Counted from the first letter of the stretch, positions 7,134-15,512 are shown. The stretch: 64,000 nt of DNA from CAITSH01 sp025356665 (GCA_025356665.1 JANXRV010000019.1:124001-188000), one strand, 5' to 3'. A program made the numbers and translations. Notes: generated by a model from the letters alone, not told the origin.

Positions 7134-9974
7134 TCACACTTTTTGATCCAGCAACAGCTTACGCAGGCGGTCGGGCGTTGCCGGCGCGTGGCGGATCACC
7201 ACGCCGGTGGCATCACGGATAGCGCCAAAAATGGCCGGTGCCGTTGCAATCAGTGCGGGCTCGCCGACGCCTTTGGCGCCGTAAGGGCCTAGCGGCTCTG
7301 GATCTTCAATAAGAAACACATCGATGGGCGGGATGTCGCCTACGGTAGGCATCAGGTAATCATGCAGGTTGTCAGTTTTGCCGGCCTGGTAATCCTCCAT
7401 CAAGGCAAGGCCCAGGCCCTGCGCGACACCGCCGTGCACCTGGCCTTCGACTTGGGTCAGGTTCAGGGCGCGGCCGACGTCATGGGCTGCACCAATGCGC
7501 AACACTTTTACCGTGCCCAGTTCAATATCGACTTCGACCTCGGCCATCTGTGCGGCAAAAGCGTAAGTCGCATAAGGCACGCCCTGGCCGTCCTTGTCGA
7601 GCGGGAGCGTGGGCGGGTTGAACGTGCCCTCACCGAACAACACCTCGCCGCGTTCGTCGCAGGGCATTGCGGCTAAGGTGATGCGCTTCTCGCCCGCACT
7701 GTCCGTCGCGACAAGATCGCCGTCTTCCAGTCGCAGCGCCGCATCTGGCTCCGCCTCCGTCAAGGCGATCATGCGCGCGCGCAGTTGCTCGCCGGCAAGA
7801 CGCGAGGCGGTGCCAGAAACGAAGGCCTGGCGCGAGGCCGATGTCTTGCCCGCGTCTGCGGTAAGGTCGGTGTCTCCCATGATGAAATCAATGTCCGACA
7901 TGGGCAGGCCGATCGCGTCGGCCAGCACCTGCAGCAAGGTGGTGTTTGATCCCTGCCCAATGTCGACCGCACCGTTGTAAAACATGATGCGGCCGGCCCG
8001 CGTGAGCCCGGCGCGCATGGTTGAGGGATTGGCAATGCCCGTGTTACCGCAGCCGTACCACATACAGGCCACGCCAACGCCGCGGCGAAGATGCGCGGTC
8101 TTGCCGCCTTTGCCCTCGCTGGATGCGATAGCGTTGAAAGCCTTGCATTCGGCCTGCGCCTTGAGCCAGCCTGGCTTGAGCGCCTCCAGGCATTGGCCGA
8201 GGCCTGCGCTCGCCTTCAGCACCTGCCCCGTGGCCGTGGCCTGGCCGGCGCGAATGGCATTGATAAGCCTGAACTCCAGGCGGTCTATGCCGGTCTTTGC
8301 CGCAAGATCGTCGAGCAAAGTCTCGTGCGCGAGGGTCGATTGCGGCACACCAAACCCGCGGAAAGCGCCGGCGATGGCGTTGTTGGTGTAAACCGCGCGC
8401 GTGTTTGCCTCCACATTGGGCACGAAATAGGGGCCGGAGGCGTGAATGGGCACACGGTTGGCGACCGTATTGCCCCAGGAGGCATAGGCCCCGGTGTTGA
8501 AGTCACCCTGAAAATCCGCCGCGAGCAAATATCCTTTTGCGTCGCAGGCAAAGCGGACCTGCATGGTCGCCGGGTGACGCTTGGTGGTGGACACCATCGA
8601 TTCGGGACGGGTGAACACACCTCTCACCGGGCGCCCGATCTTCCAGGCCGCCACCGCCAGCATGGGCTGGATGGCGATGTCGAGCTTGCCGCCAAAGCCG
8701 CCGCCTATGGCCGAAGGAATAATGTGCACCTGCCCGGGCTGCAGCTTCAGGATCCGCGCAATTTCGTCGCGATCCATGTAAGGCGTCTGGGTGCTTGCGA
8801 ACACGCGTATGCGCTCAACGCCGTTTTCCGTGAACCGTTCGGCATAGCCGGCTTCGGGCTCAATGTAACCGTGCTCGACGTGGCTGGTGCTGAACGCCCC
8901 TTGCGCGACAAAAGCCGCCGCGGCGATGGCCTTGCCGGCATCGCCCTTCACCACGCGGCCCCGTATCAGAATGTTGTCCGGGTTGTTGGCATGCAGCGGC
9001 TCGCGCGTATCGGCGAGCGCCTCGGCCGAATCGAGCAAGGCGGTCTGCGGCAGCCAGGTGATAGGCACCGCCTCATCGCGAATACGCAGCAGCGTCTCGT
9101 AATCGCCGACAAGGGCGCACACCGCCTCACCGCGAAAACGCACACGCCCTTCCCCAGCGCCGCCTGCCGCGTTCGTGTTGGCCTTCGTTTTCGTCGTAAT
9201 AGCAGCGAACACCGGTTGGTCTTTCACGTCGGGAAAAATACCAAAGCTGTTTTCAGGTACGTCCAAGGAGGTGACAATGTCGACCAAGCCCGGATGTTTG
9301 GCGAACAGCGGCTTGAAATCACCAAGAGAAAACTGCGCCCGCGCGTGTGGCGAGCGAACAGCGCGCAGCCAGAGCGAGCCGGCCGGCGCCCTGTCTGCGC
9401 CATAGAGTTCCGCACCGGTGAGTTTGGCTATACCGTCTATTTTGGGTGCACGGCTACCAACCGCCTTACCGGCCGGCGGCGCCAGGATCGCGAGGTCGCC
9501 CTGTGCAACGGCCAGGACCGCCTCGACAATCTTGCGATACCCGGTACACCGGCACAGCACGCCGCCCAAGGCATCGAGCACCTGCTGCTCATCCGGTTTG
9601 CTGTTACGCCTGAGCAGGTCTGTCGCGGCCATGAGCATACCCGGTGTGCAAATGCCACATTGCGCCGCGCCGTGCTTGTGAAACGCCTGCTGCAAATCGC
9701 TCAAGCGCCCGTCTTTCGCCGCCAGGCCCTCCACCGTGGTGACGCTGCGACCGGCACACTGCCCGAGTCCGACTATGCAGGAGCACACTTGCCGGTCATC
9801 GAGCAGCACGGTGCAGGCGCCGCAATCGCCGGCATGGCAGCCGATTTTTGTTCCGGTGAGTATAAGCTCGTCGCGTAAAACGTCGGACAGCCGGCTGGAC
9901 GGATGCGCCAGCACCTCGACCGAACGGCCGTTGACTTGGAGGGATGTTGGCACGACCGGCAATGACTTGCTCAT
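7134..9974 (-). CDS. Molybdenum hydroxylase, fused 2Fe-2S and molybdopterin subunits (xanthine dehydrogenase family)
   Basis: A 946-residue catalytic chain of a xanthine oxidase-type enzyme, which adds a water-derived hydroxyl to an electron-poor carbon of a (hetero)aromatic ring. Residues 1-160 bind two 2Fe-2S clusters: C46/C51/C54/C64 in GCHAGDCGACTVLL, and C106/C109 with C141/C143 (CGICTPGM, LCRCTGY). The rest is the CoxL/XdhB-type molybdopterin domain. The motif GAKGVGEPAL carries E905, the expected catalytic glutamate. An open frame runs 112 codons further upstream, but the ATG at 9974 overlaps the FAD-subunit stop as ATGA and precedes the ferredoxin domain, so I use it. Fusion of small and large subunits is less common than three chains. 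Substrate unknown; nicotinate-like compounds are plausible because of the HNR-like neighbour. Confidence 0.92.
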   Translation of the reverse strand: MSKSLPVVPTSLQVNGRSVEVLAHPSSRLSDVLRDELILTGTKIGCHAGDCGACTVLLDDRQVCSCIVGLGQCAGRSVTTVEGLAAKDGRLSDLQQAFHKHGAAQCGICTPGMLMAATDLLRRNSKPDEQQVLDALGGVLCRCTGYRKIVEAVLAVAQGDLAILAPPAGKAVGSRAPKIDGIAKLTGAELYGADRAPAGSLWLRAVRSPHARAQFSLGDFKPLFAKHPGLVDIVTSLDVPENSFGIFPDVKDQPVFAAITTKTKANTNAAGGAGEGRVRFRGEAVCALVGDYETLLRIRDEAVPITWLPQTALLDSAEALADTREPLHANNPDNILIRGRVVKGDAGKAIAAAAFVAQGAFSTSHVEHGYIEPEAGYAERFTENGVERIRVFASTQTPYMDRDEIARILKLQPGQVHIIPSAIGGGFGGKLDIAIQPMLAVAAWKIGRPVRGVFTRPESMVSTTKRHPATMQVRFACDAKGYLLAADFQGDFNTGAYASWGNTVANRVPIHASGPYFVPNVEANTRAVYTNNAIAGAFRGFGVPQSTLAHETLLDDLAAKTGIDRLEFRLINAIRAGQATATGQVLKASAGLGQCLEALKPGWLKAQAECKAFNAIASSEGKGGKTAHLRRGVGVACMWYGCGNTGIANPSTMRAGLTRAGRIMFYNGAVDIGQGSNTTLLQVLADAIGLPMSDIDFIMGDTDLTADAGKTSASRQAFVSGTASRLAGEQLRARMIALTEAEPDAALRLEDGDLVATDSAGEKRITLAAMPCDERGEVLFGEGTFNPPTLPLDKDGQGVPYATYAFAAQMAEVEVDIELGTVKVLRIGAAHDVGRALNLTQVEGQVHGGVAQGLGLALMEDYQAGKTDNLHDYLMPTVGDIPPIDVFLIEDPEPLGPYGAKGVGEPALIATAPAIFGAIRDATGVVIRHAPATPDRLRKLLLDQKV

Positions 9975-10813
9975 ATTGCAATCCGCGCCAGTGAACGCTT
10001 CAACAGTGTCTGCACAACGTCGATTCGATACTCCGGGGTACCACGCACGTCGGCGATCGGGCTCAGCGGCGCCAAGTCGGACTCCGCAACAAGATCTGCG
10101 ATATCGGGGGCCAATCGCCTGCCGATGAGTTTTTTCTCCAGCGCCGGAAGGCGCCGGGCAACCGCCGAACAGGCGCCGACAGCCACACCACAACGACTGA
10201 TCGCACCGGAAACATCGACCGCGATCACGATCGACACCATGGCAATCGAAATCACCAGATATTTGCGCGAACCGAGCTTGAAAAAATCCGAACGCGTGCC
10301 AGCCGGCCATTTGGGCACCCTGATGGCGGTCAGGAGCTCACCCGGCGCCAGCGCTGTTTTGCGATTGGCCAGCAGGAAATCCGCCAGCGGCAAACTGCGC
10401 ACACCTTGGGCCCCCGACAACTCCACCTGCGCATCCAGTGCCAGCAGCGCCGGGACGCCATCCGCTGCCGGGGAGGCGTTGCAGACGTTGCCAGCGAGCG
10501 TACCGGTATTTTGAATTTGCAGGCCGCCGACTTCGCGCGCCGCCAGTTTCAGGCCGGCAAAGCAGTCGGGCAAGGCCGTCTGAATGAGTTCGCTCCAGGT
10601 CACCAGCGCACCGATGTGCCAGTAGTCTGCGTTCGCCACCTCGCGAATTCCGCGCAAGTCGTCAATGCGGCTGATATCAAGCACATCCTCTTCTATCAAG
10701 CGCCCCACCCGCGCCGGATAGAAGTCGGTGCCACCGGCAAGCACCACATAGGGCTTGGACGACAAAGCGGAAAAAGCTTCTGTCAGACGGGTCGGGCGCA
10801 GGTATTGGTTCAT
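9971..10813 (-). CDS. FAD-binding subunit of the molybdenum hydroxylase (CoxM/XdhB-like)
   Basis: A 280-residue FAD-binding subunit that passes electrons from the hydroxylase 2Fe-2S clusters to an acceptor. The flavin motif VVLAGGTDFYPARVGR lies near residues 23-38 and the second motif NTGTLAGNVCNASPAADG near residues 100-117, followed by the CO_deh_flav_C-like domain. It is the first gene of the leftward block and is coupled to the catalytic chain by a 4-bp overlap. A promoter with an operator-like dyad precedes it. The Shine-Dalgarno sequence is weak (CGGAA), but no better upstream start exists. Confidence 0.92.
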   Translation of the reverse strand: MNQYLRPTRLTEAFSALSSKPYVVLAGGTDFYPARVGRLIEEDVLDISRIDDLRGIREVANADYWHIGALVTWSELIQTALPDCFAGLKLAAREVGGLQIQNTGTLAGNVCNASPAADGVPALLALDAQVELSGAQGVRSLPLADFLLANRKTALAPGELLTAIRVPKWPAGTRSDFFKLGSRKYLVISIAMVSIVIAVDVSGAISRCGVAVGACSAVARRLPALEKKLIGRRLAPDIADLVAESDLAPLSPIADVRGTPEYRIDVVQTLLKRSLARIAI

Positions 10814-10841
10814 TCTGGCATTCCGGTGATGGGGTCATCTT

Positions 10842-10857
10842 TTAAGTAAACGCTTCA
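10842..10857. promoter_or_regulatory. Operator-like dyad A upstream of the molybdenum hydroxylase operon
   Basis: The 16-mer TTAAGTAAACGCTTCA has arms TTAAG and CTTCA. It matches operator C near fdxA at 13 of 16 positions and the reverse complement of operator B at 12 of 16. It lies 28 bp upstream of the FAD-subunit ATG and just downstream of a predicted -10, a usual place for a repressor site. Confidence 0.5.
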
Positions 10858-10889
10858 AACCGGGCTCTACTGTAGCCCAGCCTTGAAGC
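10852..10889. other. Nested inverted repeat in the divergent promoter region
   Basis: Outer arms GCTTCAA (10852-10858) and TTGAAGC (10883-10889) enclose inner arms GGGCT (10862-10866) and AGCCC (10874-10878). The left outer arm overlaps dyad A, and the structure covers the predicted -10 and start region of the leftward promoter. It may be a protein site or an RNA hairpin. Confidence 0.45.
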
Positions 10890-10897
10890 TATTTCAA
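10869..10897 (-). promoter_or_regulatory. Predicted sigma70 promoter of the leftward catabolic operon
   Basis: On the minus strand TTGAAA (10897-10892) is followed after exactly 17 bp by TACAGT (10874-10869). The predicted start near 10862 places dyad A at about +5 to +20. Confidence 0.4.
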
Positions 10898-10942
10898 CGG
10901 CTTATCGCATCCTCCTCGGCTGCCCTTGTGCGACAGCCCGGA

Positions 10943-10965
10943 CATCGGTGCGTCTGCGACCGATG
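10943..10965. promoter_or_regulatory. Inverted repeat CATCGGT-N9-ACCGATG
   Basis: Perfect 7-bp arms at 10943-10949 and 10959-10965 in the gap between the divergent blocks. It is unlike the TTAAG-type dyads, so it could bind a second regulator. No promoter is evident beside it. Confidence 0.35.
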
Positions 10966-11048
10966 CAGCCGGAGGGCGGATTGCAGGCGCTAGGAAAATA
11001 CTTTAAGCTTGAAGCAATTGCCGGACGAGCATCGTCGGGCACCCGGCC

Positions 11049-11067
11049 CTGGCATCGCGGATGCCAG
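11049..11067. promoter_or_regulatory. Inverted repeat CTGGCATC-gcg-GATGCCAG
   Basis: Perfect 8-bp arms with a 3-bp centre end 36 bp upstream of the ATG chosen for the OYE-like gene. It may be an operator or a leader hairpin. If translation began at an upstream in-frame ATG at 10948 the dyad would be coding, which I think less likely. Confidence 0.4.
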
Positions 11068-11103
11068 CCTGGAACCGCAACGCTCAGGATCACCCGCGCA
11101 AGC

Positions 11104-12564
11104 ATGTGGAAGCCGCCGCAGCGAATCAAGTTTCATCCCAACCCAGGCCGGGTGCCCTCGGCCAAGGAAGCTGGCGCATCGCGACTCTTCAGCCCCGCGC
11201 GCATCGGTGCGGTCGAACTGGAGCAACGCACCTGGGTGCCGGCGATGGTGCCGTGGCGCTCTAACGAAGACGGCGTTGTCACTGCAGACGTGCTGCAATG
11301 GTACGAGCGCTTTGCGCGTGGACGCCCCGGGGCGATAGTCATCGAAGCAACGGGCATACGCGACATTCCCAGCGGGCCGTTGCTTCGCATCAGTCACGAC
11401 CGTTACATCGCCGGCCTGCGCGAACTGGTTGAGACGATACGCCGCGCCAGCGAGGGGCATACACGGGTCTTCATCCAGATCATCGATTTTCTCAGCATCC
11501 GCCGCCGTCCCGAAGCGGAAAAATTCTTCCAGCGGTTTTTGCGCATAACCGAGCGCCATCGTGCACGCCTGAACGCCGCCGACTGGCCCGAACAGGCGAT
11601 CCGCGACCGGCTCGCAGCCCTTCCGGAAGCCGAGTTGGAAACCATACTGGACGCGCGCGAATGGGAGGCGCTGCAATTCGGCGCGCGCGAACGCGTGACC
11701 GACATGGCCTCGCCGCACATACGGTCCTTACCGCAAACCCTTCCCACCCTGTTTTCAGACGCAGCAAGGCGTGCCCGAGAGGCCGGATTTGATGGCGTGG
11801 AACTGCATTACGCCCACGCCTACACCATGGCGTCCTTCCTCTCGGCGCTCAACAATCGCGCCGACGGCTACGGTGGCAGCCGCGAGAACCGTGTCCGGCT
11901 TCCGCTCGAGGTCTACCAAGCGGTCAGGCAGGCCGTCGGCCCCGATTACGTCGTCGGCTGCCGTTACCTCGCCGAAGAATGCATTGAAGGCGGCAACACC
12001 GTCGAGGACGCAAGCTGGTTCGGTGTCGAATTTGCCCGGGCCGGTATGGATTTTATTTCCACCTCGCGTGGCGGCAAATTCGATGACGCAAAACAGCCGG
12101 GTGTCGGCTCATCAGCCTATCCCTACACCGGACGCAGCGGTTATGAGTGCATGCCGCAGTATTTGTCAGATGAATTCGGCCCCTTCGGCCGCAATATCGC
12201 GCCAACGGCGGCGATACGCCGCGCCATCCGCGAGGCCGGCCTGCCAACCCCTGTGGTGTGTACCGGAGGCGTGCATAATTTCGACATGGCGGAGGCGATG
12301 CTGGAGCGCAATGACTGCGACATTGTCGGCACGGCAAGACAAAGTCTCGCCGACCCGGACTGGACGCTGAAAACGCTGCTCGGACTGGGTCATGAGGTGC
12401 GCTTGTGCGAGTACACCAATTATTGCGAAGGCCTCGACCAGAAGCACAAGCAGGTGACTTGCCAGCTGTGGGACCGCCAGCAGACGGATGAACCGGGTAT
12501 CCGCCTTAGCAGTGACGGCAAACGCCGCCTGACCGCCCCGCCCTGGACGCCGCCGGCGGGTTGA
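11104..12564 (+). CDS. NADH:flavin oxidoreductase of the Old Yellow Enzyme family
   Basis: A 486-residue OYE/2,4-dienoyl-CoA reductase-type FMN protein, expected to reduce an activated C=C bond. A TIM-barrel starts near LFSPARIGAVELEQRTW. The segment ELHYAHAYTMASFLS keeps the paired histidines of the active site, and NNRADGYGGSRENRVRLP is the family signature. The C-terminal cysteine region reads CEYTNYC-x11-C, where dienoyl-CoA reductases have C-x2-C-x3-C-x11-C; one cysteine is replaced by Thr and one residue is missing. The chain ends soon after, with no NAD(P)-binding half. An open frame extends to an ATG at 10948, but homology begins after M at 11104. Its stop overlaps the CoA ligase start. 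Confidence 0.88.
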   Translation: MWKPPQRIKFHPNPGRVPSAKEAGASRLFSPARIGAVELEQRTWVPAMVPWRSNEDGVVTADVLQWYERFARGRPGAIVIEATGIRDIPSGPLLRISHDRYIAGLRELVETIRRASEGHTRVFIQIIDFLSIRRRPEAEKFFQRFLRITERHRARLNAADWPEQAIRDRLAALPEAELETILDAREWEALQFGARERVTDMASPHIRSLPQTLPTLFSDAARRAREAGFDGVELHYAHAYTMASFLSALNNRADGYGGSRENRVRLPLEVYQAVRQAVGPDYVVGCRYLAEECIEGGNTVEDASWFGVEFARAGMDFISTSRGGKFDDAKQPGVGSSAYPYTGRSGYECMPQYLSDEFGPFGRNIAPTAAIRRAIREAGLPTPVVCTGGVHNFDMAEAMLERNDCDIVGTARQSLADPDWTLKTLLGLGHEVRLCEYTNYCEGLDQKHKQVTCQLWDRQQTDEPGIRLSSDGKRRLTAPPWTPPAG

Positions 12565-14201
12565 TGCTCGCCCCACTGCAGCGCACCGGCTACGCCGACA
12601 GCTTCGCGCGCGACAATCTGCCGCCGCGCGAGCAGTGGCCGGAAATGATTTTCGAATTGCCGGAATTAATCTATCCGGACCGCCTTAATTGCGCCGCGGC
12701 GTTTGTCGACACGCACGTCGCGATCGGGCACGGCTCCGCAACCGCATTGATCGGTGCCGATGAGCGACTGGACTACGCCGCCCTGCAGGCACACGCCAAT
12801 CGCATCGCCAGAGTGTTGACCGAGGACCTCAAGCTTCCCAGCGGCAGCCGTGTGCTGCTGCGCAGCGGCAATAAGCCCTTCCTCGCGGCGAGCTGGCTGG
12901 GCGTTATCAAAGCCGGCTGCATCGCTGTGACGACCATGCCCCTACTGCGCGAGCGCGAGCTTTCGACCATTGTGCGCAAGGCAAACATCGCCGCAGCTAT
13001 TTGTGATCACGCGCTGGCGGCGGAAATGGATCTCACCCGCTCGGCCAATCCCGGATTGCGCAGCGTGCTGTACTTCAGCGCTCCCGCCGGACACCCGGAC
13101 CGCATCGAGCCTCTTATGGAGGGCAAGTCGGCGACATTTGCCAACGTCGATAGCGCCGCCGACGACGTGGCGATGATCGCCTTCACCTCCGGCACCACAG
13201 GCGTACCCAAGGGAACCATGCATTTCCATCGCGACGTCCTGGCTATTTGCGACGTGTTGTCGCGCCAGATCATCGCGCCGCACCGGACTGATGTGTTCAT
13301 CGGCACCCCGCCGCTCGCCTTCACTTTCGGCCTTGGCGGCCTGTTTTTATTCCCCTTACGCGCAGGTGCCGCCAGCGTGCTGATCGAGCAATGGACGCCG
13401 GAGAGCCTGCTGCAGGGCATTGCGCGTTTCAAGGCCAGCGTCTGCTTTACTGCACCGACCTTCTATCGCAAGATGGCGCCGCTCGCCAAAAACCACGACC
13501 TGCGCTCCCTGCGCATTACCGTGTCTTCGGGGGAAATGTTGCCGGCGGACACGCGCGGTGCCTGGCGCGACGCCAGCGGCATTGAAATGACCGAGTGCCT
13601 GGGATCGACCGAACTGCTGCACGCCTTCATCGCCTGCAAACCTGGCGACATCCGCCCCGGCGCTACCGGCCGCGTCGTGCCGGGCTATCGCGCCTGCGTT
13701 CTTGGCGAAGACGGCCAGCAACTTCCGGCGGGGGCCATTGGCCGTCTAGCCATTAAAGGTCCCACCGGATGCCGCTACCTCGACGACACGCGCCAGCTCA
13801 GCTATGTGCAAAACGGCTGGAACCTGACCGGCGACGCCTACCTCATGGACGAGGATGGTTACTACTGGTACCAATCGCGCACAGACGACATGATCATCAG
13901 TGCCGGCTACAACATTGCCGGGCCCGAGGTCGAGGACGTGCTGTTGACCCATCCTGCGGTGGCCGAGTGCGGCGTCGTCGGCGTGCCGGATGCTGCGCGC
14001 GGACAAATCGTCAAGGCCTATGTTGTTCTACGGCCCGGCCACAAGCCTGACGAGGCCACAACGCTTGTCCTGCAGGCGTTGGTAAAAAAAACCATCGCCC
14101 CCTACAAATACCCCCGTGCGGTAGAGTTCGTCGCAGCACTGCCGCGTACCGAGAATGGAAAAATCCAGCGCTACAAGCTGCGGCGCGGCGAACTCACCTG
14201 A
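12564..14201 (+). CDS. Aryl-CoA ligase (benzoate/2-aminobenzoate-CoA ligase type)
   Basis: A 545-residue AMP-forming acyl-CoA synthetase that would activate an aromatic acid to its CoA thioester. The ATP motif FTSGTTGVPKGTMHFH sits near residues 208-223. The adenylation motif has the NGWNLTGDAY form, and PRTENGKIQRYKLR near the C terminus holds the catalytic lysine. The N-terminal region (FARDNLPPREQWP) is typical of benzoate and 2-aminobenzoate-CoA ligases. The ATG shares one base with the stop of the OYE-like gene (TGATG). Exact acid unknown. Confidence 0.92.
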   Translation: MLAPLQRTGYADSFARDNLPPREQWPEMIFELPELIYPDRLNCAAAFVDTHVAIGHGSATALIGADERLDYAALQAHANRIARVLTEDLKLPSGSRVLLRSGNKPFLAASWLGVIKAGCIAVTTMPLLRERELSTIVRKANIAAAICDHALAAEMDLTRSANPGLRSVLYFSAPAGHPDRIEPLMEGKSATFANVDSAADDVAMIAFTSGTTGVPKGTMHFHRDVLAICDVLSRQIIAPHRTDVFIGTPPLAFTFGLGGLFLFPLRAGAASVLIEQWTPESLLQGIARFKASVCFTAPTFYRKMAPLAKNHDLRSLRITVSSGEMLPADTRGAWRDASGIEMTECLGSTELLHAFIACKPGDIRPGATGRVVPGYRACVLGEDGQQLPAGAIGRLAIKGPTGCRYLDDTRQLSYVQNGWNLTGDAYLMDEDGYYWYQSRTDDMIISAGYNIAGPEVEDVLLTHPAVAECGVVGVPDAARGQIVKAYVVLRPGHKPDEATTLVLQALVKKTIAPYKYPRAVEFVAALPRTENGKIQRYKLRRGELT

Positions 14202-14221
14202 ATAACCCGGAGGAAGACATC

Positions 14222-14962
14222 ATGAGCACCCCCAAGCAGATGGACCGCTATAACGCCCTGATGGATGTGGTACGCAATCGCATGACCACACGCCAATTCG
14301 ACTCCTCCTACGTCGTGCCGCGCGAACATTATGAGCTGATACTGGATGCAGCCCGCCACGGCCCTTCCGGCGCGAACGCCCAGCCCTGGCATTACATCGT
14401 GGTGACCAAGCCAGAGACCAAAAAGGCGATTGCCGATTATTTTGTCGAAGAACAGCGGCTCCGCGCCAAACTGAAAATGAAGTTCCCGACACCCAACTAC
14501 CGCGGCCTCGAAGACGCACCCGGATTCATCGTCGTCGCTTCGGACTTTCGCTGGACGCGCGCTTTTCCGGTGCTCATGGACGGGTCGGATCTAGACAAGC
14601 AATACCACGAGAATGCCGAGCGCATCCTGCTTCAGTCGGTCGCGGCATCAACCATGTCGGCCCATCTTGCGGCGGCCGCACTCGGTTACAACGTCTGGTG
14701 GGTCACGGCGATCGGCCAGGAATCGGCCCAGAACGCGCTTAAACCACTGCTTGGCATTCCAGACGATCTGGCGGTAATAGACATCTTTCTGTTCGGCCCA
14801 CCGGCGAAAACCCCGTACAAACGCTGGAAAAAGACCCTGCCGCAAATCATGAATTGGGACAGATTCAACATGGACAACTACATGTCCGTGGAACAGATCG
14901 ATGAATGGGTGCGCGAAAAACGTCATCATGTGATGTACAAGGACGAGAGCAAGATCGACTGA
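14222..14962 (+). CDS. Nitroreductase-family flavoprotein
   Basis: A 246-residue protein of the NfsA/FRase-like nitroreductase fold. It has the N-terminal RMTTRQFDSSYV and AARHGPSGANAQPWHYIVV segments that bind FMN, and a C-terminal part with LGIPDDLAVIDIFLFGPP. A GGAGG Shine-Dalgarno sequence precedes the ATG, 20 bp after the CoA ligase. Family members reduce nitro groups, quinones or C=C and C=N bonds with NAD(P)H. In this setting a ring or enoyl substrate linked to the CoA ester is plausible. The C-terminal tail (about residues 200-246) is longer than in minimal family members. Confidence 0.88.
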   Translation: MSTPKQMDRYNALMDVVRNRMTTRQFDSSYVVPREHYELILDAARHGPSGANAQPWHYIVVTKPETKKAIADYFVEEQRLRAKLKMKFPTPNYRGLEDAPGFIVVASDFRWTRAFPVLMDGSDLDKQYHENAERILLQSVAASTMSAHLAAAALGYNVWWVTAIGQESAQNALKPLLGIPDDLAVIDIFLFGPPAKTPYKRWKKTLPQIMNWDRFNMDNYMSVEQIDEWVREKRHHVMYKDESKID

Positions 14963-15050
14963 GGCCCCCCTGCGGACGCCCAACCGGGGTTGGGGCAAGG
15001 TTGGAAGCCTCCGTCGAATAACCCCACGAAAAATACGGCCTAATTCATTC

Positions 15051-15070
15051 TTTTAACCGTTTGGTTAAAA
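15051..15070. promoter_or_regulatory. Operator-like dyad B upstream of fdxA
   Basis: The perfect inverted repeat TTTTAACC-gttt-GGTTAAAA lies upstream of the predicted fdxA -35. Its central 16-mer, read on the minus strand, matches dyad C at 13 of 16 positions. Confidence 0.55.
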
Positions 15071-15090
15071 CCGGCGCCTATGGCAGGCGC

Positions 15091-15119
15091 TGGAAAGAGG
15101 CAGTTTATTCGGCTATAAT
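15091..15119 (+). promoter_or_regulatory. Predicted sigma70 promoter of fdxA
   Basis: A perfect -10 TATAAT at 15114-15119 with a weak -35 TGGAAA at 15091-15096 and a 17-bp spacer. It lies between dyads B and C. Confidence 0.55.
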
Positions 15120-15142
15120 CGAAGCAAATTACGACCTAACGC

Positions 15143-15166
15143 GCAGTTAAGCAAACACTTAACTGC
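15143..15166. promoter_or_regulatory. Operator-like dyad C downstream of the fdxA -10
   Basis: Perfect 9-bp arms GCAGTTAAG (15143-15151) and CTTAACTGC (15158-15166) flank caaaca. It shares the TTAAG-N6-CTTNA core with dyads A and B. A repressor here would block elongation; the structure could also form as a leader hairpin. Confidence 0.55.
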
Positions 15167-15188
15167 ACCGTTTTAGCCAGAGGATGCC

Positions 15189-15512
15189 ATGACCCACGTT
15201 GTTACCGAAAGCTGCATCAAGTGCAAGCACACCGACTGCGTAGATGTCTGCCCAGTTGATTGTTTCAAAGAAGGCCCAAACTTCCTCGTCATTGATCCTG
15301 ATGAGTGCATAGACTGCGCCGTCTGCATTCCCGAATGCCCTGTGAACGCCATTTTTGCCGAAGAAGATCTGCCGGCCGGCCAGGAAAAATTCACCGCACT
15401 GAACGCTGATCTGGCCAAGATCTGGCCGCTGATCACCGACACCAAGCCCGCGCTCCCGGACGCTGAAAAATGGGCGGATGTGACGGACAAGCTGCAATAC
15501 CTCGAAAAGTAA
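15189..15512 (+). CDS. fdxA: Ferredoxin FdxA (3Fe-4S/4Fe-4S type)
   Basis: A 107-residue seven-iron ferredoxin. N-terminal cysteines in CIKCKHTDCVDVCPVDCF and CIDCAVCIPECPVNAI provide one 3Fe-4S and one 4Fe-4S site, followed by the usual helical C-terminal tail. AGAGGA precedes the ATG. It has its own promoter flanked by two operator-like dyads, and it precedes the large flavoprotein gene. FdxA is often housekeeping, but its place here makes it the obvious electron carrier for the HNR-like reductase, whose family uses ferredoxin. Confidence 0.95.
   Translation: MTHVVTESCIKCKHTDCVDVCPVDCFKEGPNFLVIDPDECIDCAVCIPECPVNAIFAEEDLPAGQEKFTALNADLAKIWPLITDTKPALPDAEKWADVTDKLQYLEK

Noticed and set aside
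8091..9878. Long (595-codon) open frame on the + strand opposite the molybdenum hydroxylase gene
   Set aside because: Its translation has no family features and is His/Arg/Gly-rich, as expected from the complement of a GC-rich gene. The minus strand carries clear Fe-S and MoCo motifs.
9975..10310. N-terminal extension of the molybdenum hydroxylase chain
   Set aside because: These 112 codons overlap the FAD-subunit gene in another frame and code Arg/Cys-rich nonsense; the ATG at 9974 gives the ferredoxin domain start.
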